The position numbers were made by a program, and so were the translations under genes. A model generated the notes under the pieces. It was given only the letters and a program-made list of their open reading frames with translations. It made no database searches and had not been told where the DNA came from. Shown one piece after another: positions 56,528 through 64,000 of a stretch of DNA of 64,000 bases. Numbering within the stretch: the stretch's first letter is position 1; every line of letters begins with the position of its first letter. Source of the DNA: Bog-756 sp963741055. Its GTDB lineage: Bacteria; Actinomycetota; Acidimicrobiia; Acidimicrobiales; RAAP-2. The DNA is taken from the NCBI GenBank assembly GCA_963741055.1, contig CAVUGU010000002.1, positions 124,001 to 188,000 of the forward strand, in the 5' to 3' direction.

Positions 56528-56593
56528 TATGGACGAGAAGCGCCGGTGCCACCCTCGGGGACCACCGCGAGCCCGAGCGAGGAGACACCGAGC

Positions 56594-57577
56594 ATGCCCG
56601 ACCGACCGAAGGCGCTGGTGACCGCGGCGGTGCGCGGCCCAGGCCTCGAGCTCCTCTCCGAGCTCGCCGACCTCACTCTCGACTCGTGGCTCGACCAGCC
56701 GAGCCTGCGCATCTACAACGCAGAGCAGCTCGCCGAACGGATGGCGGCAGAAGGCGCGTCGATCGCGATCGTCGAGAGCGACCGGTGTGCGGGGCCACTG
56801 TTCGAACTCGATCTGGTCGCGGTGTGCAGCTGCCGTGGCGACCCCAACAACGTCGACGTCGAGGCGGCCACCGAGGCGGGCGTACCCGTCCTCCGTGCAC
56901 CGGGTCGAAACGCCGACGCGGTCGCCGAGCTGACCGTCGGGCTCCTCTTCGCCGCGACGCGGGGCATCGTCGCCGCGGACGACGACGTACGGCGTGGCGA
57001 GATCTACAAGGACGGCACCATCCCCTACCAACGCTTCCGAGCGTGGGAGCTCGCCGGCCGGACCGCCGGCCTGGTCGGACTCGGTGCAGTCGGGCGCGCG
57101 GCCAAGTGGCGGCTGGCCGGACTCGGCATGGAGGTCATCGCCTACGACCCCTACGCGGACCAACCGACCGTCTCCTTGGAGGAGCTCCTCGAACGCGCCG
57201 ACGTCGTCTCGATGCACGCACCGGTCACCGAGGAGACCAAGGGGATGATCGGCGCACCGCAGTTCGCGGCCATGCGCGACGGCGTGGTCTACATCAACAG
57301 CGCGCGGGCGGCCCTCCACGACACCGACGCGCTGGTCGACGCGCTGGGTTCGGGCAAGGTGTCCGCAGCCGGCCTCGACCACTTCGAGGGCGAGTTCCTC
57401 GCGACCGACCACCCGCTCACCGGTTTCGACTCGGTCGTGCTGACCCCCCACATCGGCGGGGCCACCTACGACACCGAAACCAACCACACCGCCACCATCG
57501 CGGAGGACCTCTGTCGCCTGCTCGCCGGTGCGAAGCCACTCCACGTCGTGAACCCCGACGTCCTGGGGCGCCGGTGA
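56594..57577 (+). CDS. D-2-hydroxyacid dehydrogenase (3-phosphoglycerate dehydrogenase-like)
   Basis: A 327-residue NAD-dependent oxidoreductase: nucleotide motif GLVGLGAVGRAAKW, then the catalytic Arg in INSARAALHD, Glu in DHFEGEFLATDHPL, and His in LTPHIGGATYDTE. Resembles SerA-type, glyoxylate or erythronate 4-phosphate dehydrogenases; no regulatory ACT domain is present, so a biosynthetic serine role is less likely. The Zn-ribbon gene follows with a GTGA overlap. The divergent FGGY kinase suggests use in a sugar-acid pathway. Confidence 0.86.
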   Translation: MPDRPKALVTAAVRGPGLELLSELADLTLDSWLDQPSLRIYNAEQLAERMAAEGASIAIVESDRCAGPLFELDLVAVCSCRGDPNNVDVEAATEAGVPVLRAPGRNADAVAELTVGLLFAATRGIVAADDDVRRGEIYKDGTIPYQRFRAWELAGRTAGLVGLGAVGRAAKWRLAGLGMEVIAYDPYADQPTVSLEELLERADVVSMHAPVTEETKGMIGAPQFAAMRDGVVYINSARAALHDTDALVDALGSGKVSAAGLDHFEGEFLATDHPLTGFDSVVLTPHIGGATYDTETNHTATIAEDLCRLLAGAKPLHVVNPDVLGRR

Positions 57578-58020
57578 GCGCGACTCCAGAGGGGATCCCC
57601 GCCCGCGGACCCTCCATCCGGCTCCTCCCCCGTCTCGACCGCGACAACCGGTTCTTCTGGACGAGCGGCGCGGACGGGCGACTGCGCTTCCTGCGCTGCC
57701 AGGAGTGCCGCTCCTTCGTCCACCCACCGGCGCCGCGCTGTCCGGAGTGCCTCTCCTCCGAGCTCTCCCCCGAGGTGGTGAGCGGCCGGGCGACCGTGGT
57801 CGCCTGCACCTGCAACGTCCAGCAGTGGATACCGGGCAGCGAGCCCTACCTCATCGGGTGGGTCGCGATCGACGAGGACGAGCGGGTGCGGCTGCTCACC
57901 AACCTGGTGGACGTCGCGGTCGAGGACGTCGAGGCCGGGATGCCGGTCGAGGTCGTCTTCGAGGAGCAAGAGGACGTCTTCCTCCCGCTCTTCCGGCCCG
58001 CACGCGGGGGTGCCGGCTGA
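57574..58020 (+). CDS. DUF35 zinc-ribbon/OB-fold protein
   Basis: A 148-residue protein. The rubredoxin-like zinc ribbon has C-x2-C...C-x2-C (RCQECRSFVHPPAPRCPEC), followed by an OB fold (SGRATVVACTCNVQQW). DUF35 proteins act as partner subunits of thiolase-superfamily enzymes, for example the steroid side-chain aldolase Ltp2 with ChsH2-DUF35 and HMG-CoA synthase-like complexes. Its stop overlaps the start of the thiolase homologue as TGATG, so the two are very likely one complex. Confidence 0.9.
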   Translation: MSATPEGIPARGPSIRLLPRLDRDNRFFWTSGADGRLRFLRCQECRSFVHPPAPRCPECLSSELSPEVVSGRATVVACTCNVQQWIPGSEPYLIGWVAIDEDERVRLLTNLVDVAVEDVEAGMPVEVVFEEQEDVFLPLFRPARGGAG

Positions 58021-59246
58021 TGGCGCCAGAGGTTCCTCTCGAGCGATCGGCGATCATCTCGGGCATCGGGCAGTCCGCGATCGGCCGGCGCCTCGACCGC
58101 AGCGAGCTCGACCTCACCGTCGAGGCCTGCCTCGCCGCGATGGAGGACGCCGGGCTCGCCCGCGAGGACATCGACGGCCTGGCCACCTACCCGGGAATGG
58201 GAGCCGGCACCGCCGGGTTCGCCGGGCCGACCACCCCGGAGGTCCAGGACGCGATGCGGCTGCGCCTCAACTGGCACGACGGAGGCGGGGAGGGCCCCGC
58301 GCAGATGCGCGCGGTGATCGCGGCCTGCCTGGCGGTCGGCGCAGGGCTCGCCCGACACGTGCTCGTCTACCGCACGGTCACCGAGTCGACCGCGCAGGGT
58401 GCCGGGGGACGCCAGGGCATCGGTGGCGGCGGAGGAGGCGGGGGCGGCGTGCCGCGGTTTTCGGGCTTCCTCCAGTGGTCGCTCCCCTTCGGGGCGGTCT
58501 CCGCGGCCAACTGGATCGCCCTCGTGGCCGCCCGACGGATGTACGAGTTCGGCCTCACCCGCGAGCAACTCGCCCAGATCGCACTCAACGCGCGCCGCAA
58601 CGCCGAAGTGAATCCGAAGGCGATCTACCGCGAGCCGCTCACCCTCGACGAGTACCTGGCCGCACGGATGATCTCGACGCCGCTCTGCCTCTACGACTGT
58701 GACGCACCGTGCGACGGCTCGACCGCGTTCGTCGTGTCCCACCGCGACTTCGCGACGGACACGCCACACCCGGCCTGCCACGTCAACGCGGTCGGCACCG
58801 CGCTGCGGGGCCGCCCGAGCTGGGACCAGTTCGAGGATCCGACCTCGATGGCCGCGCGGGACGCGGGTGCCTCGATGTGGGAGCGGACCGACCTCTCCCC
58901 CTCGGACGTCGACGTGGCGGAGCTCTACGACGGGTTCTCGATCCTCACCATGGTCTGGCTGGAGGCGCTCGGCTTCTGCGGACGCGGCGAGAGCGGCCCC
59001 TTCGTCGCCGACGGCACCGCCATCGCCCGCGACGGCGTGCTCCCCCTCAACACCGCGGGAGGCCAGCTCTCGGGCGGGCGGCTGCACGGCTTCGGCCTCA
59101 TCCACGAGGCGTGCGTCCAGCTGCGCGGCCAAGGTGGGGCGCGCCAGGTGCTCCGTCGGGGCGGCTCGCTGCCCGAGGTCGCCGCGGTCGCCAACGGCGG
59201 TGGTCCGATCGCCGGAGCCCTCCTGCTCACCCGCGGCGAAGCCTGA
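58020..59246 (+). CDS. Thiolase-superfamily protein, Ltp2/SCP2-thiolase-like
   Basis: A 408-residue thiolase fold. The thiolase nucleophile Cys and the usual HDCF-type motif are not in place; instead ELYDGFSILTMVWLEALGFC and NTAGGQLSGGRLHGFGLIHEA are seen, as in the retro-aldolase Ltp2. A glycine run (GGGGGGGG near residue 140) is an odd local feature. The adjacent DUF35 gene supports a complex that splits a beta-hydroxy side chain by retro-aldol reaction in steroid or terpenoid acid breakdown. That function is inference from context and motif loss; a non-thiolytic thiolase is firm. Confidence 0.82.
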   Translation: MAPEVPLERSAIISGIGQSAIGRRLDRSELDLTVEACLAAMEDAGLAREDIDGLATYPGMGAGTAGFAGPTTPEVQDAMRLRLNWHDGGGEGPAQMRAVIAACLAVGAGLARHVLVYRTVTESTAQGAGGRQGIGGGGGGGGGVPRFSGFLQWSLPFGAVSAANWIALVAARRMYEFGLTREQLAQIALNARRNAEVNPKAIYREPLTLDEYLAARMISTPLCLYDCDAPCDGSTAFVVSHRDFATDTPHPACHVNAVGTALRGRPSWDQFEDPTSMAARDAGASMWERTDLSPSDVDVAELYDGFSILTMVWLEALGFCGRGESGPFVADGTAIARDGVLPLNTAGGQLSGGRLHGFGLIHEACVQLRGQGGARQVLRRGGSLPEVAAVANGGGPIAGALLLTRGEA

Positions 59247-59260
59247 GCCCGAGGGCTCAG
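59243..59260. terminator. Palindrome spanning both stop codons of a convergent pair
   Basis: CTGAGCCC (59243-59250) and GGGCTCAG (59253-59260) are perfect arms around GA. The thiolase stop TGA and the GMC stop on the other strand both lie within it. With tight spacing of 10 bases between the genes it may work as a bidirectional terminator, though no T-tract is present. Confidence 0.4.
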
Positions 59261-60900
59261 AGCATGAGGTGCGCGGCCCGGGCGGCGAGCGCGGCCAGGG
59301 TGAGTGTCGGCCCGTAGCCCGACGCGGTGACGAAGACCGAGGAGTCGGCGACCACCAGGTTGTCGACGCCGTGCACCCGACCGGTTGGGTCGACCACCGA
59401 CCTCGAGGGATCGGTGCCCATGCGGGTCGTCCCCATCACGTGACGGCTCTGGGGGACGGCGTCGGGGGTGGTCCCCGCGTTCCCCGGGCCCGGCGAGGTG
59501 GTGGCGATGGTCCACACCGCGCCCATCTCCTCGAGGATCGCGCGCAACCGCGGGCCGTAGTGAGCGGACGCGGCAAGCTCGTGCCGTCCCGGCTTGTAGG
59601 TGACCCGCGCGACCGGAAAGCCGCGAGCGTCTCTGATCTGGGGATCGAGGTCGACCCGGTTGCTCAGGTACGGAAGGTCCTCTCCCTGCATGGTGAAGGC
59701 CCACAGGCGCTTGCGGAGCGGCGAGTCGTTCATGAGACGCGAGTGGCGCTGTCCCCAGGGGTAGTGCTTGGCCTCCATCACCGTGTGCGAGGGACCCGCG
59801 TGCTCGACCAGTCCCCCTCGCAACCAGGGCAGCCCGGATTCGGCGGCCGCAGCCTTGGTCTCGTCGTCACCCACGATCATGTCGTCGTGCACGTGGGTCA
59901 CCGAGCGTCCGCGCTCGGCGTAGGTGGTGAAGGGCATGGTGCCGGCCGCGATGGTCTGGAAGTGGACCATCAGGTGACGACCGATCAGGTCGTGGTCGAA
60001 TCCCGACAGCAGCAGCAGCCTCGGCGTCTCGACCGCACCGCACGCAAGCACCACATGGCGCGCGCCGAGCACCCGACGGCTGCCGTCGGGCGCGACCAGC
60101 TCGACCCCGGTCGCACGGCGCCCTTCGACGATCACCCGCGACGCGAACGTCTCGACCAGTAGCTCCGCCCGACCGCTCGCCATCGCCCGGATCAGCATGG
60201 CGATCGGGTCTCCCTTGGCGTGGATCGGGCAGCCGAAGAACGCGCAGAAGCCGCAGTTGTTGCATGCCGGCCGACCGTCGTAGGGCACGCTGTTCGCCGC
60301 GGTCGGCGCGGGGTACGGGTGGTAGCCGAGGCGCTCGGCCGCGGCGGTCGACAGCTTGGCCCCGTACATCGGCGCGCCCGGCGGCATCGGATAGGGACCG
60401 GACCGGGGACCGGCGAACGGGTTGGCTCCTGCCAGGCCGGCGACCCCGATCAGGCGCTCGACCTCGCCGTAGTAGGGCTCGAGCTCGTCGTAGTCGAGCG
60501 GCCAGTCGGCGACCTCGGCGTCGGGTTGGGGCCCGAGCACCGACAGCAGAGCGAAGTCGTCGGGCATGAACCGCGGCACCTTGCCGTCCGCGTGGGTCCC
60601 TCCGCCGCCGACGGTCGAGGGAATGGTGTTGACCTCCCCGACGTGGATCCGCTCGCCTTCGGATCGGTCGGTGCGGAAGGTGCGCGGCTCGACCAGTGGA
60701 TCGGGACCGAGGAAGTGCCGATCGAAGAACTTGAGCTCGTCGTTCGAGTAGTCACCGGCCGGCTTGGTCAAGTCGTCGGGGTCGAGCAGGTGGTTTCGGC
60801 CCTTCTCGACGATGACCACCGACCAGCCGGCCGCGGTGAGCACGTCGGCCGCGGTGGCACCCCCCGGCCCCGACCCGATGATGACCGCGTCGACCGTCAC
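59257..60900 (-). CDS. GMC-family FAD oxidoreductase (gluconate 2-dehydrogenase large-subunit-like)
   Basis: A 547-residue flavoprotein. FAD-binding GSGPGGATAADVL at residues 9-21, and a Cys-containing segment CNNCGFCAFFGCPIHAKGDP near residue 215, as in the large subunits of gluconate-type dehydrogenases. The C-terminal GMC end is SRHVMGTTRMGTD with VDNLVVADSSVFVTASGYGPT. Oxidises an alcohol or sugar with an unknown electron acceptor. GTG at 60900 overlaps the stop of its small subunit as GTGA. No cytochrome subunit is adjacent, so the acceptor is likely other than a dedicated cytochrome c. Confidence 0.88.
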   Translation of the reverse strand: MTVDAVIIGSGPGGATAADVLTAAGWSVVIVEKGRNHLLDPDDLTKPAGDYSNDELKFFDRHFLGPDPLVEPRTFRTDRSEGERIHVGEVNTIPSTVGGGGTHADGKVPRFMPDDFALLSVLGPQPDAEVADWPLDYDELEPYYGEVERLIGVAGLAGANPFAGPRSGPYPMPPGAPMYGAKLSTAAAERLGYHPYPAPTAANSVPYDGRPACNNCGFCAFFGCPIHAKGDPIAMLIRAMASGRAELLVETFASRVIVEGRRATGVELVAPDGSRRVLGARHVVLACGAVETPRLLLLSGFDHDLIGRHLMVHFQTIAAGTMPFTTYAERGRSVTHVHDDMIVGDDETKAAAAESGLPWLRGGLVEHAGPSHTVMEAKHYPWGQRHSRLMNDSPLRKRLWAFTMQGEDLPYLSNRVDLDPQIRDARGFPVARVTYKPGRHELAASAHYGPRLRAILEEMGAVWTIATTSPGPGNAGTTPDAVPQSRHVMGTTRMGTDPSRSVVDPTGRVHGVDNLVVADSSVFVTASGYGPTLTLAALAARAAHLML

Positions 60901-61517
60901 GGGTCGGAGACCTCTTGGTCGGTGAAGCCGCGGGGCTGGGTGTCGCCCTCGTAGCCGATCGATCGCCAGACGATCCCGTCGGGATTGCCTCCGTACTCGG
61001 GAGCTCCGTACATCCCCTCGCAGACGTGGTGAAAGAGCAGCATGGCGAAGTCGGGCGTCGCCCGGAGCGCCTCTTCCTGTTGGACGGGTCCGAGCTCGCA
61101 GTAGTCGTCCCCGAGCGCGGCGAGCCCGTCGCGGTAGCGCTGTTGGAGGCCGACCACCGGTCCGTTGAACTCCCGCTCGACAAGCCCCTGCGATCCCTCG
61201 ATGCGCATCCTCCAGGCGAGCTCGTCGAGCGGAGTGAGGCGGTGGAAGCGCTCGAATCCGTCGACGCCACCGTGACGACCCGAGGTCGGTCCGCCGGCCC
61301 AGATCCGCGGCGGATCGAACGTGAACGCCCCGAGCAAACCGTCGATGTACTCGGGCGCGCCACCGGCGACCGCACCCGGACCGTCCGGACCGGCAGGGAC
61401 GATGCGGTCGCAGGCCGCGACCAGCTTCTCGTACTCGGCGTCGGTCAGCCAGATCGGCACCGGGTCACCATAGGCGCGGACGACGCCGACGGACCGCGGT
61501 GTGAACCGCTCTGTCAC
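60897..61517 (-). CDS. Gluconate 2-dehydrogenase subunit 3-like protein
   Basis: A 206-residue partner of the GMC oxidoreductase: WLTDAEYEKLVAACDRIVPAG and the later FHHVCEGMYGAPEYGGNP are the subunit-3 family signature. No Tat or Sec signal is visible from the chosen GTG at 61517, unlike many subunit 3 proteins. Stop overlaps the next gene's start. Likely helps the large subunit fold or bind cofactor. Neighbours, P450 and SDR genes, suggest a role with a lipophilic alcohol. Confidence 0.85.
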   Translation of the reverse strand: MTERFTPRSVGVVRAYGDPVPIWLTDAEYEKLVAACDRIVPAGPDGPGAVAGGAPEYIDGLLGAFTFDPPRIWAGGPTSGRHGGVDGFERFHRLTPLDELAWRMRIEGSQGLVEREFNGPVVGLQQRYRDGLAALGDDYCELGPVQQEEALRATPDFAMLLFHHVCEGMYGAPEYGGNPDGIVWRSIGYEGDTQPRGFTDQEVSDP

Positions 61518-61539
61518 CCGGACCGAGCGATCGCTCCGC

Positions 61540-62484
61540 CTATCTCTCCGAGTCCACATCCAAGCGCGACCAGATCTCTCCGACCTCGTCGTAGATGGAC
61601 ATGGGGACGGTGAAAGGCTCGATCGCGCCGATCGCATCGAGGTGGTCCTCGACGTCGTCGGCGGTCGGTTTGACGCCGGTCGAGGTCGGCGCGAGCCAGC
61701 CCTCGCCGAGACCGGTGAACACCCGGGCGAAGCGTCCGGCACCGGCCGAGAAATTGTGATGGGTGAGCCGGCAGTTCCGGCTGGCGAGGAAGACGACCAT
61801 CGGCACGACCAGATCGGGATCGATCGCCGAGAGGAACGCCGCAGCCTCGGGCAGTTGCTCGATGTCGCCGACCGTCTCGGTGACCATCCGCGAATAGCCG
61901 AAGGGGAGCACCGAATTCGCCGAGATCCCGTGCTCGGCCCCTTCGAGCGCGATGACGTTGGTCAACCCGACGAGACCGGCCTTGGCGGCCGCGTAATGCG
62001 CGGTCTCGAGCTGACCGAAGAGCCCGGCCGACGAGGCGACGAACACGAACCGTCCGTAGCCCTGTTCCTTCATCGCGCGGAACGCCGGTTGGCTCAGATG
62101 GAAGCCGCCGCCGAGGTGGACGTCGATCATCCGGCGCCAGTCGTCCGCCGTGATCTGATCGAAGGGGGTCGTCTGGAAGATGCCCGCGTTGCTGACGACC
62201 GCGTCGAGACGCCCGAACCGGTCGAGTGCGGATTCGACGATCGCCCGACCACCTGTCGGTGTCGCGACCGACTCGTGGGAGGCGACCGCGACGCCACCGG
62301 CGGCTTCGATCTCCTCGACCACCTGGTCCGCGACGCGTCGGTCCGAGCCGACGCCACCCATGGAGCTCCCGAGGTCGTTGACCACGACGGCGGCGCCCCG
62401 GCGCGCCAGGTCGATCGCGTAGAGCCGGCCGAGACCCCGGCCGGCCCCGGTCACCACGACCGTTTGGCCGCCGAAATCGATCAC
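61540..62484 (-). CDS. Short-chain dehydrogenase (3-hydroxyacyl-CoA / steroid type)
   Basis: A 314-residue SDR with GAGRGLG, VSNAG, catalytic Ser in ASSAGLFG and YAAAK; like the SDR at 31027 it has the HSD17B4-type insert (VNDLGSSMGGVGSD). Acting on 3-hydroxyacyl-CoA or a ring alcohol is likely. GTG at 62484. The P450 stop lies 13 bases upstream, in the same direction. Confidence 0.87.
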   Translation of the reverse strand: MIDFGGQTVVVTGAGRGLGRLYAIDLARRGAAVVVNDLGSSMGGVGSDRRVADQVVEEIEAAGGVAVASHESVATPTGGRAIVESALDRFGRLDAVVSNAGIFQTTPFDQITADDWRRMIDVHLGGGFHLSQPAFRAMKEQGYGRFVFVASSAGLFGQLETAHYAAAKAGLVGLTNVIALEGAEHGISANSVLPFGYSRMVTETVGDIEQLPEAAAFLSAIDPDLVVPMVVFLASRNCRLTHHNFSAGAGRFARVFTGLGEGWLAPTSTGVKPTADDVEDHLDAIGAIEPFTVPMSIYDEVGEIWSRLDVDSER

Positions 62485-62497
62485 ACGGTTCGAGGGC

Positions 62498-63752
62498 TCA
62501 GCCGAACAGCACCGGGATGGCGGTCGGTGATCGGAAGACCTGGCCCTGGATGTGCGGGTCGTCCGCGTCCGGATCGAGACGCAGGTCGGAGAGGCGGTCG
62601 AGCAGGAGATTGAGCGCGACCCGCATCTCGATACGAGCCAGGTGCAAGCCGAGGCACACGTGTGGCCCGTGTCCGAAGGAGATGTGGGGCTTCGGGTCGT
62701 CCCGGAAGATGTCGAACCGGTCCGGGTCCGGGTACCGGGTCTCGTCACGGTTGGCCGCGGCGAGCATCACCATGACCGTCGAGCCGGCCGGAACGGGGAC
62801 CCCGCCGATCTCGGTGTCCTTGGTGGCCAGCCGGGTGATGTTGAGCAGCGGGGTCTCGTAGCGCAGTGCTTCTTCGATGGCCTGTGGGACCAGGCTCCGG
62901 TCCCCGCGGACCGCGTCCAGTTGGTCGGGGATGCGAGAGCAGGGTGAAGAGCAGGTTGCCGGTCGAGCGGAACGTCGTCTCGACGCCCGCAGGGAGGAGG
63001 AGGCGCACGAAGGAGAAGATCTCCTCGTCGGTCAGGTGCTCGCCGTCCAGCTCGGCGTGGGCCAGATCGCTGATCAGGTCCTCTCTCGGCGCCCGCCGTC
63101 GCTCGGCGAGGATCTCGGCGGTGTACTCCTTCACCTCCTGCGAAGCCGCGATGGCCTGTTCGGGCTTGCTGATGAAACCGAGGATCGAGATGGACCAGCG
63201 CTGGAACTGCCGGTAGTCGTCCTGGGGCAACCCGAGCAACCCGGCGATGATCCGGGTGGGATAGGGAAAGGTGAACTCACGGACCAGGTCGGCACGACCC
63301 CGGTCGACGAACCGATCGATCAAACCGTTGGCGACGGGTTCGACCAGCTCGGTCTCCCAACGAGCGAGCACCTTCTGGCGGAAGGCCGTCGAGACCAGCG
63401 CGCGGTACCGGCGATGCTGCGGGTCGTCCATCCCGAGAATGATGTGCTCGCCCATCACCGGTCCCATGATCAGGTCGATGATGTGCGCGGACGAGAAGGT
63501 CTCCGAGTCCCGCAGCACCTGAGCGACGTCGTCGAACCGGTAGACGAAGAAGACCGCCTGGGCCTCCTCGTGCGGCATGAGCGAGTCGTCGAGCCGCTGG
63601 ACCGGATGCTCGCGACGTGCCTTCGCCAACTCCGGATACGGGTCGCGCAGGTCGCCGGCGACCGCGTCGTCGAAGAGCCCGAACTCGTCGCTCTCGTCCT
63701 GGCTGGTCCTACTCTCGTCCGCCGTGGCGGGTGAGACGTCCGTCGACTCCAT
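62498..63752 (-). CDS. Cytochrome P450 (one apparent frameshift)
   Basis: After removal of one base in the GGGG run at 62927-62930, 417 residues. I-helix LLPAGVETTFRS, ExxR in the segment EEALRYET, and haem motif FGHGPHVCLGLHLARIE with the axial Cys. Resembles bacterial CYP families that hydroxylate terpenoids or steroids. ATG at 63752 follows GGGAG; an alternative at 63779 has a weaker site. Needs a ferredoxin and reductase, which are not in this window. With the SDR and GMC genes it fits oxidation of a lipophilic side chain. Confidence 0.88.
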
Positions 63753-63850
63753 GCATCGCTCCCGCGACTCGGTGACCAAATATTCGTTCAGGTTAAGGTA
63801 CCAGGCCGTGGTGGTGCGTCAACGAAGACAGGACGGAAGGAGCGGCTTCG

Positions 63851-64000
63851 ATGGGCCTGCGGGTTGATCTCGGAGGGCGGCGGGTGCTGGTCACCGGTGC
63901 GTCGAGTGGCATCGGGGCCGCGACGGCCCGCACGATCGTCGAGTGCGGCGGATCGGTGGCGATGCTCGCCCGGCGAAAGGACCGGCTCGACGAATTGCGC
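63851..64000 (+). CDS. Short-chain dehydrogenase, partial (right edge)
   Basis: The first 50 residues: cofactor motif VTGASSGIGAATA and the ensuing ARRKDRLDELR are visible; the rest lies outside the window. ATG at 63851 follows GGAAGGAG. Divergent from the P450, sharing a short A+T-richer promoter region (63780-63850). Confidence 0.85.
   Translation, partial: MGLRVDLGGRRVLVTGASSGIGAATARTIVECGGSVAMLARRKDRLDELR

Noticed and set aside
55109..57727. 872-codon open frame upstream of and including the FGGY kinase
   Set aside because: The N-terminal 400 codons lie antisense to the hydroxyacid dehydrogenase and lack family features; the kinase starts near 56527.
4397..63752. Programmed +1 frameshifting as a regulated system
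   Set aside because: Sites share no slippery sequence, occur in unrelated housekeeping and accessory genes, and cluster in stretches, which fits sequencing insertions better.
1..64000. CRISPR arrays, insertion sequences or prophage
   Set aside because: No regularly spaced identical repeats, transposase motifs, integrase or phage structural genes were seen. The only tandem repeats are coding (9846-10586, 11998-12760).

Overview
The window is high-GC DNA with dense, often overlapping genes. It most resembles an uncultured actinobacterium, plausibly of the class Acidimicrobiia. That placement is inference from gene content: a dapB / M16 peptidase / pnp / rpsO block, GTG starts coupled to upstream stops as GTGA, many SDR / MaoC / acyl-CoA dehydrogenase / crotonase genes, and surface proteins with repeats built on the motif GYWLVASDGG. 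No plasmid, phage, insertion sequence or CRISPR signature was seen.

Layout. 1-3.0 kb: a partial ferritin-like diiron protein, two related TetR regulators and dapB. 3.0-8.2 kb: M16 peptidase, polynucleotide phosphorylase, ribosomal protein S15 and a 1-Cys peroxiredoxin, all leftward. 8.4-9.9 kb: a crotonase and a HAD hydrolase. 9.8-16.3 kb: two large secreted proteins, one SpoIID-type and one FG-GAP-type, each ending in six 42-residue repeats, then a polytopic membrane protein. 16.5-27.4 kb: a leftward surface-glycan operon with two methyltransferases, five GT4 glycosyltransferases arranged as repeated pairs, a Wzm/Wzt-type ABC exporter, and clpP. 27.5 kb: tRNA-Leu(TAG). 27.6-31 kb: a FUSC-family membrane protein and a DUF4214-methyltransferase. 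31-36.6 kb: acyl-CoA catabolism (SDR, two MaoC-type hydratases, paired acyl-CoA dehydrogenases, crotonase) plus a DoxX protein. 36.7-39.4 kb: glucosamine-6-phosphate deaminase, an esterase and a TauD-type dioxygenase. 39.4-51.5 kb: a carbohydrate block (GH4 glycosidase, oxidoreductase, aldolase, FGGY kinase) continuous with a Liv-type ABC transporter in which LivH and LivM are joined and LivF is joined to an MFS transporter; a ThuA-like protein and a Liv-type binding protein follow. 51.6-55.1 kb: an ABC-2 exporter, a PIG-L deacetylase and an SDR. 55.1-64 kb: an FGGY kinase, a 2-hydroxyacid dehydrogenase, a DUF35/thiolase pair resembling steroid side-chain aldolases, a GMC oxidoreductase with its small subunit, two SDRs and a cytochrome P450.

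One caution affects the whole annotation. Thirteen genes carry breaks in reading frame, 21 in all by my count. Every one is repaired by removing a single base, and afterwards every length is divisible by three and the motifs read through. This looks like residual insertion error from sequencing rather than gene decay. Such genes are given as single CDS spans with the break described; their coordinates are not a clean multiple of three.

How the genes work together (inference). The 16.5-27.4 kb block probably builds and exports a cell-surface polysaccharide. The 31-36 kb and 57-64 kb blocks look like catabolism of hydrophobic, perhaps steroid- or terpene-like, carboxylic acids. The 42-49 kb block looks like import and breakdown of a glycoside or sugar acid.
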